This document shows, in pieces, positions 1-9,991 of a DNA stretch of 64,000 nt. The stretch is taken from positions 1-64,000 of the forward strand of contig JANQJR010000069.1 in NCBI GenBank assembly GCA_028281525.1, given 5' to 3'. Position 1 is the first letter of the stretch. Each line of letters starts with the position of its first letter. Position numbers and translations under genes: made by a program. The notes under the pieces are model-generated. The model saw only the letters and a list, made by a program, of their open reading frames with translations, did no database searches and was not told the origin of the DNA. Source of the stretch: Magnetovibrio sp. (GTDB taxonomy: Bacteria; Pseudomonadota; Alphaproteobacteria; Rhodospirillales; Magnetovibrionaceae).

Positions 1-244
1 CCGCCCCGCTGCCGAAATCCACAACTTTTTTTTTACCGTCTTTCTTGGGCGGGATATAAGCCATCAATTGGGCGCTGTCGAGCATATGCCGGCGCCACAC
101 ATCGGGGATGGTGTCCGGGCCCACCAGATTGATCTTCGCCTGCCACTTGACCAGAAGATCGGCGTAGATTTTCAGGCGCGCCAAGGCATCGTCTGAAACC
201 TTGGTTTCGCGCTGAAACGCTTCGGGCGTTATGTGCTGTGTCAT
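1..244 (-). CDS. rsmG: 16S rRNA m7G527 methyltransferase RsmG (5' part only)
   Basis: The first 81 codons are visible and the gene runs off the left edge. RsmG (GidB) uses SAM to methylate G527 of 16S rRNA in the cytoplasm. The translation from the ATG at 244-242 contains the family signature LVKWQAKINLVGPDTI, followed by a WRRHMLDSAQL segment and then VVDFGSG at the edge, the start of the SAM-binding motif I. Its position just downstream of mnmG on the same strand is the usual bacterial arrangement; parA and parB normally follow beyond the edge. Identification is firm; the missing 3' part cannot be judged. Confidence 0.93.
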   Translation of the reverse strand, partial: MTQHITPEAFQRETKVSDDALARLKIYADLLVKWQAKINLVGPDTIPDVWRRHMLDSAQLMAYIPPKKDGKKKVVDFGSGA

Positions 245-306
245 GAAGCTGAGCCGCCGATTACAGTGGAAATGCTTGTGTATTGGGGGCCCTTTTGCAA
301 GCCCAA

Positions 307-322
307 TGTTTCACGTGAAACA
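307..322. promoter_or_regulatory. parS: parS centromere site 1
   Basis: A perfect 16-bp palindrome, TGTTTCACGTGAAACA, lies between rsmG and mnmG. It matches the conserved parS site bound by ParB for chromosome segregation. A second identical copy lies 2.07 kb away at 2373-2388, so mnmG is bracketed by the two sites. parS sites typically cluster near the origin and parAB, which agrees with the rsmG context. Confidence 0.95.
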
Positions 323-381
323 TTCTGGACTCCGAGATGCCAACAAAGTCTTAAAGCCCGGGGCGTTGTCGGGACGCACGA

Positions 382-2298
382 TCAGGCGGATTTCTGGGTT
401 TCTTTGCGCCGCACATGGGCCAGCAACAACGTCAGGGCCGAAGGCGTCACGCCGGAGATGCGCGCCGCCTGGCCCAGGGTCGCTGGGCGCACGGTTTCCA
501 GCTTGGCGCGCACTTCGTTGGACAGACCAGTGATGGCGGCGTAGTCCAAGTCCGTGGGCAGGCGCAACGCTTCGTCCTTGCGAAATGCATGGACATCGGC
601 TTCCTGGCGCTCCAGATAACCGGAATAGCTGGCTTCGATGTCGACCTGCTCCCGCACTTTGACGGGGACCTTATCCAATTCCGGCCAGACCTGGGCCAGC
701 CCGTCCCAGGTGATATCCGGGTAAGCCAGAAGTCGGCGGGCCGTGCGGCGCTGGCCGTCCTGATTGATCTTCAATCCATGTTTGACCAATTCGTTGGGCG
801 TGGCACTCAGGTCCTCGATCAAATCCAGGGCCGCCTGCACCTGGATTTCCTTGGTGCGAAACGCCGCCAAGCGATGCGATCCAACGCAGCCCACGGCCCC
901 GCCCCGCTCCGTCAAACGGCGGTCGGCGTTATCGGCGCGCAGGCGCAAGCGGTACTCTGCGCGCGACGTGAACATGCGATACGGCTCTTGCGTGCCCAGC
1001 GTCACCAGATCATCGATCATCACCCCGATGTAGGCTTCGGAACGATCAAGCATGAAGGGCTCGTACGTCCCACCATCCTCCGCCCCGGCCTTAAGCGCGG
1101 CGTTGACCCCGGCCATCAGACCTTGGGCGGCGGCCTCTTCGTATCCCGTGGTGCCGTTGATCTGACCGGCAAAAAACAGGCCCGGAACACGCCGCGTCTC
1201 CAGGCTGGGTTCCAGTTCACGCGGATCGACAAAATCGTACTCGATGGCATACCCCGGTTGCAGCATGCGGGTCTTTTCCAAACCCGGGATGGTTTTCAGC
1301 AAAGCCAACTGCACATCGCGCGGCAACGACGTGGAGATGCCGTTGGGATAAACCGTGGAATCGTCGTAGCCTTCCGGCTCCAAGAAAATCTGGTGACGGT
1401 CACGCTCGGCGAAACGCACCACTTTGTCTTCGATGGACGGACAATAGCGTGGTCCGGTGCTTTCGATCTGCCCGGAATACATCGGCGAACGATCCAGGTT
1501 GGCGTTGATGATCGCGTGCCCTTCCGCCGTGGTCGAGGTGATAAAGCAATCAATCTGAGGCTGGGTGATGGCTTCGGTCATATAGGAAAACGGTTCCGGC
1601 ACGTCATCGCCCGGCTGGCGCTGGAGGCCGCCCCAGTCGATGGTGTCGCCGTCCAGACGCGGCGGTGTGCCCGTCTTCAGCCGTCCCAAGTTGAAGTCGG
1701 AGCGGCGCAGCGTGTATGCCAAACCCACCGCACGCGGATCGCCGATGCGCCCGGCAGGGAATGTCTGTGACCCCAAATGGATCAACCCGCGCAAAAACGT
1801 GCCCGTGGTCAACACCACCGCGCCCACCGGCACGACCGCGCCGTCCGCCAAAACCACCCCTTCCACTTGGCCCGCAGCGGCAATGCGGATGTCGTCCACC
1901 ACCGCTTCGATGATGGTCAGATTGTCCTGCTCCGCCAACAAATCCCGCACCGCGCCCGCATAAAGTTTGCGGTCGGCCTGGCAACGCGGGCCGCGCACCG
2001 CCGGACCCTTGGAGCGGTTGAGCATGCGGAACTGGATGCCGCCCCGGTCGGCGGCACGGCCCATGATTCCGTCCAGCGCATCGATTTCCTTGACCAATTG
2101 GCCCTTGGCCAAACCACCAATAGCCGGATTGCACGACATCGCCCCCACCGTATCCAGCCGGTGGGTGAACAGCACGGTGCGCGCGCCCATGCGCGCCGCC
2201 GCCGCCGCGGCTTCCGCACCGGCATGCCCGCCGCCGATGACGGCCACGTCAAAATGGGTCAAGTTGGAGTTCGGCATGTCGTTCATGGCGCGGAACAT
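382..2298 (-). CDS. mnmG: tRNA uridine-5-carboxymethylaminomethyl modification enzyme MnmG (GidA)
   Basis: An FAD protein of 638 residues, the usual family length. With MnmE it installs the carboxymethylaminomethyl group on U34 of several tRNAs. The N-terminal dinucleotide-binding motif GGGHAG sits at about residues 22-27, followed by family blocks such as [13 protein letters not shown] and RGPRCQADR. The ATG at 2298 is preceded by a GGGGG run six bases away; ATGs four and seven codons further in are alternatives that begin closer to the FAD motif. It lies between two parS sites, with mnmE upstream on the same strand. Confidence 0.97.
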   Translation of the reverse strand: MFRAMNDMPNSNLTHFDVAVIGGGHAGAEAAAAAARMGARTVLFTHRLDTVGAMSCNPAIGGLAKGQLVKEIDALDGIMGRAADRGGIQFRMLNRSKGPAVRGPRCQADRKLYAGAVRDLLAEQDNLTIIEAVVDDIRIAAAGQVEGVVLADGAVVPVGAVVLTTGTFLRGLIHLGSQTFPAGRIGDPRAVGLAYTLRRSDFNLGRLKTGTPPRLDGDTIDWGGLQRQPGDDVPEPFSYMTEAITQPQIDCFITSTTAEGHAIINANLDRSPMYSGQIESTGPRYCPSIEDKVVRFAERDRHQIFLEPEGYDDSTVYPNGISTSLPRDVQLALLKTIPGLEKTRMLQPGYAIEYDFVDPRELEPSLETRRVPGLFFAGQINGTTGYEEAAAQGLMAGVNAALKAGAEDGGTYEPFMLDRSEAYIGVMIDDLVTLGTQEPYRMFTSRAEYRLRLRADNADRRLTERGGAVGCVGSHRLAAFRTKEIQVQAALDLIEDLSATPNELVKHGLKINQDGQRRTARRLLAYPDITWDGLAQVWPELDKVPVKVREQVDIEASYSGYLERQEADVHAFRKDEALRLPTDLDYAAITGLSNEVRAKLETVRPATLGQAARISGVTPSALTLLLAHVRRKETQKSA

Positions 2299-2372
2299 AG
2301 GGAGCCCCCTCGTCTAAGTCAAACACCCCAAGCCGCATACGTCAAATAAGGCCCGACACTGGAGCCGTGAAA

Positions 2373-2388
2373 TGTTTCACGTGAAACA
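2373..2388. promoter_or_regulatory. parS: parS centromere site 2
   Basis: Second perfect TGTTTCACGTGAAACA palindrome, in the 142-bp gap between mnmE and mnmG. It is identical to the copy at 307-322, and both are extended by flanking AA/TT. Two exact copies of a 16-bp palindrome within 2.1 kb beside rsmG-mnmG leave little doubt that this is the ParB-binding region of the chromosome. Confidence 0.95.
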
Positions 2389-2440
2389 TTGCGGGTCAAA
2401 AACAGCGCTTAGGACGTAAGGGCTACAGCCGGAGACGCCA

Positions 2441-3859
2441 TCACTTGCCGATGCAAAAATCATGGAAAATCACGTCGAGCAAATCCTCCACATCCACCCG
2501 CCCGGTGATACGGCCCAACTCCCGTACGGCAAGACGCAGGTCTTCCGCTTCCAGCTCCGCACCCAGGTGCTGCGGATTTTGCCGCGCCAGAAACCGGCCC
2601 AAGGCTTCGACCGTGCGCTGCAGCGCTTCCCGGTGGCGCGCCCGCGTGGGCGCCGGACCGTCCGAACTCATGCGGCAACGTTCCGTCACCATCTCTGCAA
2701 GACGGGCGAGCAGCACATCCAACCCCGCCCCGGTTTTCACCGACAACGGCCAAACGGGATGACCATCGATGGATTTTGGGAATCCAGCCCCCACTCCCTT
2801 GGCTTCCGTGCCTTCCGGCGGAAGATCCGACGTCTCCCTCTGAGTGGATGCATCGGATTTATTGATCGCCACCAACGTATCGTTTTCCAGCATCCCCCGC
2901 GTGGTGGGATCCAACTCCGGTAGAGCTTCGCCGTCAAAAACCGCAAGCTTGATGTCCGCCCCCTCGGCCCAGGATTTCGCCCGGCGCACCCCTTCCTGTT
3001 CGATGGTGTCCCCGGTTTCACGCAAGCCCGCGGTGTCGGCAACCAACAACGGATAGCCCGCCAGATTCAAGTGCACCTCCACCACATCGCGTGTGGTGCC
3101 CGCGATGTCGGACACGATTGCCGCGTCGCGTTGGGCCAGGGCGTTCATCAAGGACGATTTACCTGCGTTGGGCGGGCCGATGATGGCAAGCCGCACGCCG
3201 TCGCGCAGCCGTTCGCCTTGACGGCCATCGCGTAGATGGGCGTGAATTTCGGCGATCAAGCCCCGCACACCATTGGCCACTTGGGTGTGCAGATCCTCGG
3301 GCAGTTCCTCGTCGCTGAAATCCAACTCCGCTTCGAAATGCGCCAGCGCGCGGACCAAGCGGTCGCGCCACCCGTCGTAAAGCCGGCCCAACTCCCCTTC
3401 CGACTGGCGTAGTGCCTGTTTGCGTTGGGCTTCGGTTTCGGCTTCGATCAGGTCGGCCAGTCCTTCCACCTGGGTCAAATCCAGCTTTGCGTTTTCAAAC
3501 GCGCGCCGGGTGAACTCGCCAGGTTCCGCCAAGCGCAGACCTTTGAGAGCGGCAAGCGCCGCCAGCACGCCATCCACCACCGCACGACCGCCGTGCACAT
3601 GCAGCTCCGCCACGTCCTCGCCGGTGAAACTTTCGGGCCCCGGAAACCACAGCACCAGGGCGTCGTCCAAGGTTTCTTCGCTTTCGGGATGACGCAAACG
3701 TTTGAGCACCGCTTGCCGGCGTACCGGGAGCTCCCCTCCAGCGAGCGCCTGCAGCGCCGCGCCCGCCTCGGAGCCGGAGACGCGGATCACCGCCACCCCG
3801 GCGCGGCCCGCACCGCTGGCCAAGGCGTAGATGGTTTCAAGCGTCCCCAGATGTGGCAT
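2441..3859 (-). CDS. mnmE: tRNA modification GTPase MnmE (TrmE)
   Basis: Partner of MnmG in wobble-uridine modification. The N-terminal tetrahydrofolate-binding domain starts with TIYALASGAGRAGVAVIRVSG-like sequence; the GTPase domain carries the P-loop GPPNAGKSS, the switch DIAGTTRD and DTAGLRE, and NKSD. The protein ends with the conserved CIGK motif whose cysteine is needed for modification. I use the ATG at 3859 because it puts the TIYALA block at the usual distance from the N-terminus (472 residues); an in-frame ATG at 3901 would add 14 residues and overlap the upstream ferredoxin gene. Neither start has a strong ribosome-binding site. Confidence 0.95.
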   Translation of the reverse strand: MPHLGTLETIYALASGAGRAGVAVIRVSGSEAGAALQALAGGELPVRRQAVLKRLRHPESEETLDDALVLWFPGPESFTGEDVAELHVHGGRAVVDGVLAALAALKGLRLAEPGEFTRRAFENAKLDLTQVEGLADLIEAETEAQRKQALRQSEGELGRLYDGWRDRLVRALAHFEAELDFSDEELPEDLHTQVANGVRGLIAEIHAHLRDGRQGERLRDGVRLAIIGPPNAGKSSLMNALAQRDAAIVSDIAGTTRDVVEVHLNLAGYPLLVADTAGLRETGDTIEQEGVRRAKSWAEGADIKLAVFDGEALPELDPTTRGMLENDTLVAINKSDASTQRETSDLPPEGTEAKGVGAGFPKSIDGHPVWPLSVKTGAGLDVLLARLAEMVTERCRMSSDGPAPTRARHREALQRTVEALGRFLARQNPQHLGAELEAEDLRLAVRELGRITGRVDVEDLLDVIFHDFCIGK

Positions 3860-3887
3860 GTATTCAGCCCGTGATTCAAATATCTTG

Positions 3888-4259
3888 CTATGCTTTTTCA
3901 TCTGGATCGAGCATCAAACGTTCGACCCGCACCCCGTTTTGCACATGCTCTGTGAGCACGGCGTCGACGTCTGCGAAGCTGCCGACCCGGTACCAGGTAC
4001 CTTCGGGATAAATCACCATCACCGGACCCAACTCGCAGCGGTCCAGACATCCAGACGCATTGATGCGCACGCCGCCGGACCCATTAAGACCCAACTCCTT
4101 GGCCCGCGCTTTCATATAATCGCGCAGCTTGACCCCACTCAGCACCTCGTCGTCGGGATTGAGACCGCCCCGCGCGCATGAGCCCCGGGGATGTTTTTCC
4201 GGGCGTTCATTGGTGCAGCAAAACACGTGCATGCGGTAATACGGATCGGGGTTGGTCAT
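3888..4259 (-). CDS. (2Fe-2S) thioredoxin-like ferredoxin
   Basis: A 123-residue protein of the thioredoxin-fold ferredoxin family. The four likely cluster ligands are seen in HVFCCTNERP (one of two adjacent cysteines), the SCARGG cysteine, and the pair in SGCLDRCELGP; the last block, followed by VMVIYPEG and WY, is the family signature. The start at 4259 (MTNPDPYYRMHVF) is preferred over an in-frame start 12 codons upstream because homologous proteins begin shortly before HVF. It lies upstream of mnmE on the same strand and may be cotranscribed. Its redox partner is unknown. Confidence 0.85.
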   Translation of the reverse strand: MTNPDPYYRMHVFCCTNERPEKHPRGSCARGGLNPDDEVLSGVKLRDYMKARAKELGLNGSGGVRINASGCLDRCELGPVMVIYPEGTWYRVGSFADVDAVLTEHVQNGVRVERLMLDPDEKA

Positions 4260-4317
4260 GTGAAAAGCCTTTATCTTTTTGGGGTTGTAACACACTCCCC
4301 GCCACCCAAAGTAATCT

Positions 4318-4350
4318 CAGGAGGGGCAGTGCGCAACGGTCCCTCCCCTG
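4318..4350. repeat. Imperfect hairpin upstream of the DUF255 gene
   Basis: CAGGAGGGG (4318-4326) pairs with CCTCCCCTG (4342-4350) with one mismatch and one wobble around a 15-base loop. No T-run follows on either strand, so it is not a textbook terminator. It sits in the short divergent gap between the ferredoxin and DUF255 genes and may affect the leader of one of them. Confidence 0.35.
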
Positions 4351-4390
4351 ATATTTGTCATACATAAGTCATACCCAAAAGGCGCATACG

Positions 4391-6436
4391 ATGCCCAAAA
4401 ACAGACTGGCGAGGGAAACCAGCCCCTATCTCCTGCAGCATCAAGACAACCCGGTGGATTGGTATCCATGGGGAGAAGAGGCGCTCACCGCCGCGCGTGA
4501 AAGCGGCAAGCCGATTTTGCTCTCCATCGGATATGCGTCGTGTCACTGGTGCCATGTGATGGCCCATGAAAGTTTCGAGGATGGCGACATCGCGGCGTTG
4601 ATGAACGAGCTTTACATCAACGTCAAGATCGACCGCGAAGAACGCCCCGATTTGGATATCATTTACCAATCCGCCCTGGCCCTGATGCGCCAACCCGGCG
4701 GCTGGCCGCTGACCATGTTCCTCACCCCCGATGGCGAACCGTTTTGGGGCGGCACCTATTTTCCGCCCGAAGACCGCTATGGCCGGCCCGGTTTCAAACA
4801 GGTGCTGAACGGCATCGCCAGCGCCTGGAACGAAAACCGCGATCAAGTCACCAGCAATGTCGAAGTGATCCGCGAAGCGCTGGATGCTCTGTCCGCGACC
4901 CAACCCGGCGAAAACGTCAGCCTGGAAACCGTCGACGAAGTCGCGGGTTCCACCCTGCGCGCCATCGACCCGGTGCTGGGCGGCTTTCGGGGCGCACCGA
5001 AATTTCCCCAGGTCCCATATCTGCGCTTGTTGTGGCGGGCTTGGCGGCGGGGCGAACTGGCGCTTTATTTCGATGCGGTGGTCACGTCGCTCGATCGTAT
5101 GTGCCAGGGCGGCATTTACGACCATTTGGGCGGCGGTTTCGCCCGCTATTCGACGGATGAAAACTGGCTGGTTCCGCACTTCGAAAAGATGCTTTACGAC
5201 AACGCCCAACTCATCAGCCTGATGACCGAGGTGTGGAAGGAAACCCGTTCTCCCCTGTATGCGGCGCGCGTCCGCGAAACCATCGACTGGGTGCAACGGG
5301 AAATGACCGTCAACCATACGGACGGCGGGTTTGCATTCGCTTCCGCCCTGGATGCCGATACCGACGGCGAAGAAGGCCGGTTTTATATCTGGGCCGAGGA
5401 TGAAGTTGACGCGGTTTTGACCGAGATGGCCCCGCTGTTCAAACAGACCTATGGCGTGAGCGCGCGGGGCAATTGGGAAGAGGGCGGCTCAGGCGCCAAC
5501 GTGCTTGCCCGCGTCACCCCCTATCCGGGCGAACCCGCCATGGAAGACGCACTGGCCGCCGCCAGATGGAAATTGTTCGACGCCCGCGCAAAACGGACCT
5601 CGCCCGGGCGGGACGACAAGGTGCTCGCCGATTTGAACGGGTTGATGATCCGCGCATTGGCCGAAGCCGGCACCGTGTTCGACGAGCCGGAATGGATCGA
5701 CATCGCCGAAACCGCTTTCACCTTCGTCACGCGGCACATGGTCAAGGATGGGCGCCTCGCACGCAGTTGGGCCGACACCCCGTCGGGCGGTCAGGCGCGG
5801 CACAACGCAGTGCTCGACGACTTGGCGCAGATGGCCCGCGCGGCGGTTGCGCTGTACGAAGCCACGGGCCAGGACACTTATTTGGCCCAGGCCGAAGCGT
5901 GGGTGCATCAGGCCGGTGATTTGTTCTGGTGCTCTGATGATGGCGGATACTGTTTGAGCGCACGCGACGTCACCGACGTCATCACCCGCACCCGCCAATG
6001 CGCCGACAATGCCCTGCCCAGCGGCAACGGCACCATGGCCGAAGTGCTCGCAAGGCTGTATTTGATCACCGGCGATGTGGCCTTGCGCGAACGCGCCGAA
6101 GACGTAATCCACGCTTTCCCCGCCCATTCGCCCGACGCGGTGGCCAACATGCCGACCTTGCTCAACGCCTTCGAGCTGCTGTCTCAGGGCGCACAGGTGG
6201 TGATCGCCGCCAAGAACGGCGGCGGTGCGGGGTTGGCCTCCGCCGCACTGGGCGCACCGGGCTCTCTGCGTGTCTTGATTCGCACCAACGGCGGAGAACA
6301 CATAGGCCCCGGCCATCCGGCCCATGGCAAAACCCCCGTGGACGGCCAAGCGGCGGCCTACGTCTGCCGCGCGGGCACGTGTTCAAGGCCGGTGACGGAT
6401 GCGGATTCCTTGATCGCGGAACTCAAAGGGCTTTAA
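4391..6436 (+). CDS. DUF255 thioredoxin-domain protein (YyaL/SPATA20 family)
   Basis: A 681-residue protein. Residues 1 to about 165 form the DUF255 thioredoxin-like domain, with a CHWCH active-site-like motif at 51-55, preceded by [13 protein letters not shown] and followed by [11 protein letters not shown]. The rest is the alpha/alpha-toroid half typical of this family, with motifs such as [15 protein letters not shown] and [13 protein letters not shown]. The ATG at 4391 is chosen because [15 protein letters not shown] is the standard N-terminus. The biochemical role is not established. The MGMT gene follows 10 bp downstream on the same strand. Confidence 0.9.
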   Translation: MPKNRLARETSPYLLQHQDNPVDWYPWGEEALTAARESGKPILLSIGYASCHWCHVMAHESFEDGDIAALMNELYINVKIDREERPDLDIIYQSALALMRQPGGWPLTMFLTPDGEPFWGGTYFPPEDRYGRPGFKQVLNGIASAWNENRDQVTSNVEVIREALDALSATQPGENVSLETVDEVAGSTLRAIDPVLGGFRGAPKFPQVPYLRLLWRAWRRGELALYFDAVVTSLDRMCQGGIYDHLGGGFARYSTDENWLVPHFEKMLYDNAQLISLMTEVWKETRSPLYAARVRETIDWVQREMTVNHTDGGFAFASALDADTDGEEGRFYIWAEDEVDAVLTEMAPLFKQTYGVSARGNWEEGGSGANVLARVTPYPGEPAMEDALAAARWKLFDARAKRTSPGRDDKVLADLNGLMIRALAEAGTVFDEPEWIDIAETAFTFVTRHMVKDGRLARSWADTPSGGQARHNAVLDDLAQMARAAVALYEATGQDTYLAQAEAWVHQAGDLFWCSDDGGYCLSARDVTDVITRTRQCADNALPSGNGTMAEVLARLYLITGDVALRERAEDVIHAFPAHSPDAVANMPTLLNAFELLSQGAQVVIAAKNGGGAGLASAALGAPGSLRVLIRTNGGEHIGPGHPAHGKTPVDGQAAAYVCRAGTCSRPVTDADSLIAELKGL

Positions 6437-6446
6437 AGTCGGGGGC

Positions 6447-6902
6447 ATGGAAACGCTGTGCCTCAAAAGCCCTGTGGGTGACATCACCTTGTTTTGCGAA
6501 GATGCAAAAATCGTCGCGCTCGACTGGGGCCGCGGCGTGGACGCACCACGCACGTCGAACAATCCGGTTCTCAATCAAGGCGCAGAGGCCTTGAAGGCCT
6601 ACTTCCAAACCGGAACGGAAGCGTTCGAGGATTTACCGCTTGCCCCCCACGGATCGCCGTTTCAACAACGGGTGTGGCAACAGATGCGCGCCATCGGCTC
6701 CGGCCAGGTGAAAACCTACGGGCAGATCGCCAAGGTTTTGACGTCATCGCCCCGCGCGGTGGGAAATGCCTGCGGCGCAAACCCCATCCCGATCCTGATT
6801 CCGTGCCATCGTATCGTCGGTGGGTCGTCGCTCGGCGGTTATTCCGGCGATGGGGGCTTGGACACCAAACGCACCCTGCTGCGTCTCGAAGGATATTTAT
6901 AG
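6447..6902 (+). CDS. ogt: Methylated-DNA-protein-cysteine methyltransferase (Ogt/MGMT type)
   Basis: A 151-residue single-turnover repair protein that takes the alkyl group from O6-alkylguanine. The acceptor is C120 in IPCHRIV; the helix-turn-helix region (RVWQQM, KTYGQIAKVL, RAVGNACGANP) precedes it and GGYSGDGGLDTKR follows. The start ATG at 6447 has a GGGGG run six bases upstream. It lies 10 bp after the DUF255 gene, suggesting cotranscription. A second protein with this fold (Ada-like, fused to an AraC domain) lies at 55.8-56.7 kb. Confidence 0.93.
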   Translation: METLCLKSPVGDITLFCEDAKIVALDWGRGVDAPRTSNNPVLNQGAEALKAYFQTGTEAFEDLPLAPHGSPFQQRVWQQMRAIGSGQVKTYGQIAKVLTSSPRAVGNACGANPIPILIPCHRIVGGSSLGGYSGDGGLDTKRTLLRLEGYL

Positions 6903-6927
6903 CTGGCTATTTATGGAGGCCTCCCAA

Positions 6928-7917
6928 ATGCCCCTGTCGTCCTGCAAGGCCATCATCGTCTCCCAATACGGCGGGCCGGAAGTTCTGGAATACACCGACG
7001 TGGACGTGCCCACCCCCGCCCCAGGCGAGGTGCAAATCCGCCACGGCGCCATCGGCCTGAACTTCATCGACGTCTATATGCGCACTGGCCTCTATCCCCT
7101 GCCCCAGTTGCCCAGCGGTATCGGATTGGAGGGCGCAGGCGAAGTGATTTCGGTGGGCGACGGTGTGGATAGCGTCAAAGCCGGAGACCGGGTTGCGTAT
7201 GCGGCCCCGCCGCCGGGCGCGTATGCTGAAATCCGCAACATCGCGGCGGAGCGCGTTGTGAAGTTGCCGGACGGCATCAGTGAACGCACCGCCGCGGCGA
7301 TGATGTTGCAAGGCCTCACCGCGCAATACCTGCTGCGTCAGACCTACCGGGTGAAATCGGGCGATGTCATTTTGATGCACGCCGCCGCGGGCGGCGTCGG
7401 CCTGCTGGTGTGCCAATGGGCCAAACACCTGGGCGCGACGGTGATCGGCACGGCGGGCTCCGAAGCCAAGGCCGAACTGGCCAGGGCGCACGGCTGCAAT
7501 CACGCGATCTTGTACACACAAGAAAACTTCAAGGACCGGGTGTTGGACCTGACCGATGGTCGGGGTGTCAACGTGGTTTACGATTCCATCGGCAAGGACA
7601 CGTTCATGGACTCGCTCGACAGCCTCAGGAAACTCGGCACCATGGTCAGCTTTGGCAACGCGTCGGGTCCGGTGCCGGCGTTCGAGCCGGCGTTGTTGGC
7701 GCAAAAGGGCTCGCTGTTTTTCACCCGGCCCAGCCTGTTCGATTACGCCGAGACGCATGAGGCGCTTACCCACATGGCGGATGAGTTAATCAGCTTGGTG
7801 ACGGCCGGAATTCTCAAAATCGAAGCGCAGCAGGACTATCCGCTTTCCGAGGCCGCCCAAGCGCACACAGATCTGGAAGCGCGCAAAACCACCGGCTCGA
7901 CCGTTCTGCTTCCCTGA
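6928..7917 (+). CDS. NADPH:quinone oxidoreductase, zinc-free MDR family
   Basis: A 329-residue medium-chain dehydrogenase/reductase. It begins with the quinone reductase pattern (KAIIVSQYGGPEVL), has NFIDVYMRTGLYP, and a nucleotide-binding motif HAAAGGVGLLVCQWAK near residues 150-165. The zinc ligands of alcohol dehydrogenases are absent. GGAGG at 6915-6919 is eight bases from the ATG at 6928, which settles the start against an ATG at 6913. It follows the MGMT gene closely and ends at a strong terminator shared with rho on the opposite strand. Confidence 0.9.
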   Translation: MPLSSCKAIIVSQYGGPEVLEYTDVDVPTPAPGEVQIRHGAIGLNFIDVYMRTGLYPLPQLPSGIGLEGAGEVISVGDGVDSVKAGDRVAYAAPPPGAYAEIRNIAAERVVKLPDGISERTAAAMMLQGLTAQYLLRQTYRVKSGDVILMHAAAGGVGLLVCQWAKHLGATVIGTAGSEAKAELARAHGCNHAILYTQENFKDRVLDLTDGRGVNVVYDSIGKDTFMDSLDSLRKLGTMVSFGNASGPVPAFEPALLAQKGSLFFTRPSLFDYAETHEALTHMADELISLVTAGILKIEAQQDYPLSEAAQAHTDLEARKTTGSTVLLP

Positions 7918-7924
7918 CGAAAAA

Positions 7925-7946
7925 GCCCCGGCCTTAAGACCGGGGC
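7925..7946. terminator. Bidirectional intrinsic terminator between qor-like gene and rho
   Basis: GCCCCGG (7925-7931) and CCGGGGC (7940-7946) form a perfect 7-bp stem with an 8-base loop. A run of A precedes it on the plus strand (7921-7924), serving as a T-run for the minus-strand rho transcript. It sits between the convergent stops at 7917 and 7974. Confidence 0.75.
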
Positions 7947-7973
7947 TTGCGTTCGTGCGGTTACCGCAAACAT

Positions 7974-9230
7974 TTACGTGTTCATGGTCTCGAAGAAATC
8001 GTCGTTGTTTTTGGTTTCCTTCAGCTTGCCCATGAGGAATTCCATCGCATCGGTGACGCCCATAGGCATGAGGATGCGGCGCAGCACCCACATCTTCGAC
8101 AGAGTGCCTTTGTCCACCAACAGCTCTTCCTTACGCGTGCCGGACTTGGTGATGTCGATGGCCGGGAAGATGCGTTTGTCGGAGACTTTGCGGTCCAGGA
8201 TGATTTCGGAGTTACCGGTGCCCTTGAACTCTTCGAAAATCACTTCGTCCATGCGCGAACCGGTATCGATCAACGCGGTGGCGATGATGGTCATGGAGCC
8301 GCCTTCTTCGATGTTGCGCGCGGCGCCGAAGAAACGCTTGGGCCGCTGCAGGGCGTTGGCATCGACACCGCCTGTGAGCACTTTGCCTGAGCTTGGCACC
8401 ACGGTGTTGTAGGCGCGCGCCAGACGGGTGATGGAATCCAACAAAATAATCACGTCGCGTTTGTGTTCGGTCAGGCGCTTGGCTTTCTGAATCACCATTT
8501 CCGCAACCTGGACGTGGCGTGCGGCGGGTTCGTCAAACGTTGAGCTGATGACTTCGCCTTTGACCGAGCGGTCCATGTCGGTGACTTCCTCCGGGCGCTC
8601 GTCGATCAACAGCACGATCAAATAGCTTTCTGGATGATTGGCGGCAAGCGAATGGGCAATGTTTTGCAGCATCACCGTCTTACCGGTACGCGGCGGCGCA
8701 ACGATCAAAGCGCGCTGGCCTTTGCCGATGGGCGTGATCAGGTCCATAATGCGCCCGGTGAAATCCTTGCTTTCCGGGTCTTCGATTTCCATCAGCAAAC
8801 GTTCATCGGGATAAAGCGGTGTTAAGTTGTCGAAGTTGATGCGATGGCGCACCGCGCCGGGGTCTTCGAAGTTGATGGCGTTGACCTTCAGCAAGGCGAA
8901 ATAACGCTCCCCATCCTTGGGCGCGCGGATTTCGCCTTCCACCGTATCGCCGGTGCGCAGACCGAAGCGCCGCACCTGGCTGGGGGAAACGTAGATGTCG
9001 TCGGGACCCGGCAGATAATTCGCTTCCGGGGAACGCAAAAATCCAAAACCGTCTTGCAGAACTTCCAACACGCCCTCGCCGAAGATTGCCGTGCCTTGTT
9101 CGGCCAAGCGCTTCAAGATCGCGAACATCATGTCCTGCTTGCGCAGCGAGCTTGCGTTCTCGATCTCCAATTCTTCGGCGTAGGCCAAAAGATCGGCAGG
9201 TGACTTACGTTTTAATTCTTTGAGATTCAT
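7974..9230 (-). CDS. rho: Transcription termination factor Rho
   Basis: A 418-residue hexameric RNA helicase that ends transcription. The N-terminal Rho domain starts [15 protein letters not shown]; the cold-shock-like RNA-binding domain carries [22 protein letters not shown]; the ATPase domain has the P-loop APPRTGKT and then [13 protein letters not shown]. In-frame sequence upstream of 9230 is non-conserved, so the start is the ATG at 9230. The 269-bp leader holds a small inverted repeat. hemJ, hemH and hemE lie upstream on the same strand. Confidence 0.97.
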   Translation of the reverse strand: MNLKELKRKSPADLLAYAEELEIENASSLRKQDMMFAILKRLAEQGTAIFGEGVLEVLQDGFGFLRSPEANYLPGPDDIYVSPSQVRRFGLRTGDTVEGEIRAPKDGERYFALLKVNAINFEDPGAVRHRINFDNLTPLYPDERLLMEIEDPESKDFTGRIMDLITPIGKGQRALIVAPPRTGKTVMLQNIAHSLAANHPESYLIVLLIDERPEEVTDMDRSVKGEVISSTFDEPAARHVQVAEMVIQKAKRLTEHKRDVIILLDSITRLARAYNTVVPSSGKVLTGGVDANALQRPKRFFGAARNIEEGGSMTIIATALIDTGSRMDEVIFEEFKGTGNSEIILDRKVSDKRIFPAIDITKSGTRKEELLVDKGTLSKMWVLRRILMPMGVTDAMEFLMGKLKETKNNDDFFETMNT

Positions 9231-9331
9231 AGCCGAACCGGTGTTTGGTGTTGAAAGACAGGGTGTTGGGTTGAACTTGATGGACTGGATCAGGCGAAAC
9301 GCCAAAGTCGAAAAAGAACAAGATTTGGAAA

Positions 9332-9367
9332 CCGTCCAAGATAAGGTGGGATTTGATTTTTGGACGG
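9332..9367. repeat. Inverted repeat in the rho leader
   Basis: CCGTCCAA (9332-9339) and TTGGACGG (9360-9367) are perfect 8-bp inverted arms around 20 bases, about 100 bp upstream of the rho start. rho is autoregulated in studied bacteria, so a leader structure is plausible, but nothing here proves function. The rest of 9231-9499 shows no gene. Confidence 0.35.
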
Positions 9368-9499
9368 GAGACCGGCCACTTATGACTTAAAGCGCGGACC
9401 GTTGGATATGACCTAACAGATACCCGAACATACCTAAGCTGTCCAGTGCGATTTGGTGCTGGGCCTTTGAGAGGGCCGCAGGAAAAGCGTGAGATCGGA

Positions 9500-9952
9500 T
9501 CAGAACGGTTTGACGATGACGATAATGACGATGGCGATCATCAACACCGTCGGCAATTCGTTGGCGATGCGGAAAAAGGTTTCCGAACGTTGGTTGGCGT
9601 CGCGTTCAAAATCCTTGCGCCAACGCGCCATAAAACCATGTGCCACGCTCATCAACACCACCAAGGTCAATTTGGCGTGCACCCAAGGCTCGGACCAAAT
9701 ATTCAAGCTGTAGAACAGCCATAGGCCAAAGACCCAACTCGCGATCATCGCCGGGTTCATGATCGCGCGCAGCAACCGGCGTTCCATGACCTTGAAGGTT
9801 TCGGATTGGCTGGACCCCGCCTGCGCCTGGCAATGATACACGTACAGACGCGGCAGATACAAAAGACCCGCCATCCACGCGATGATGGAAATCACGTGCA
9901 GCGCCTTGACCCAGTTGTACGCATCACCGGAAAGCATCAGGGTTTCAAGCAT
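9500..9952 (-). CDS. hemJ: Protoporphyrinogen IX oxidase HemJ
   Basis: A 150-residue inner-membrane protein of the HemJ (UPF0093) family, which oxidises protoporphyrinogen IX to protoporphyrin IX in bacteria lacking HemG or HemY. Four hydrophobic segments are visible. The conserved N-terminal helix contains YNWVKALHVISIIAWMAG with the essential histidine, and a second conserved block is ERRLLRAIMNPAMI. It sits in a heme block with hemH and hemE on the same strand, matching the last steps of heme synthesis. Confidence 0.92.
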   Translation of the reverse strand: MLETLMLSGDAYNWVKALHVISIIAWMAGLLYLPRLYVYHCQAQAGSSQSETFKVMERRLLRAIMNPAMIASWVFGLWLFYSLNIWSEPWVHAKLTLVVLMSVAHGFMARWRKDFERDANQRSETFFRIANELPTVLMIAIVIIVIVKPF

Positions 9953-9991
9953 GAAATAAACCTTCGCCGTTGGATTGTGTGGAAGCGGAGT

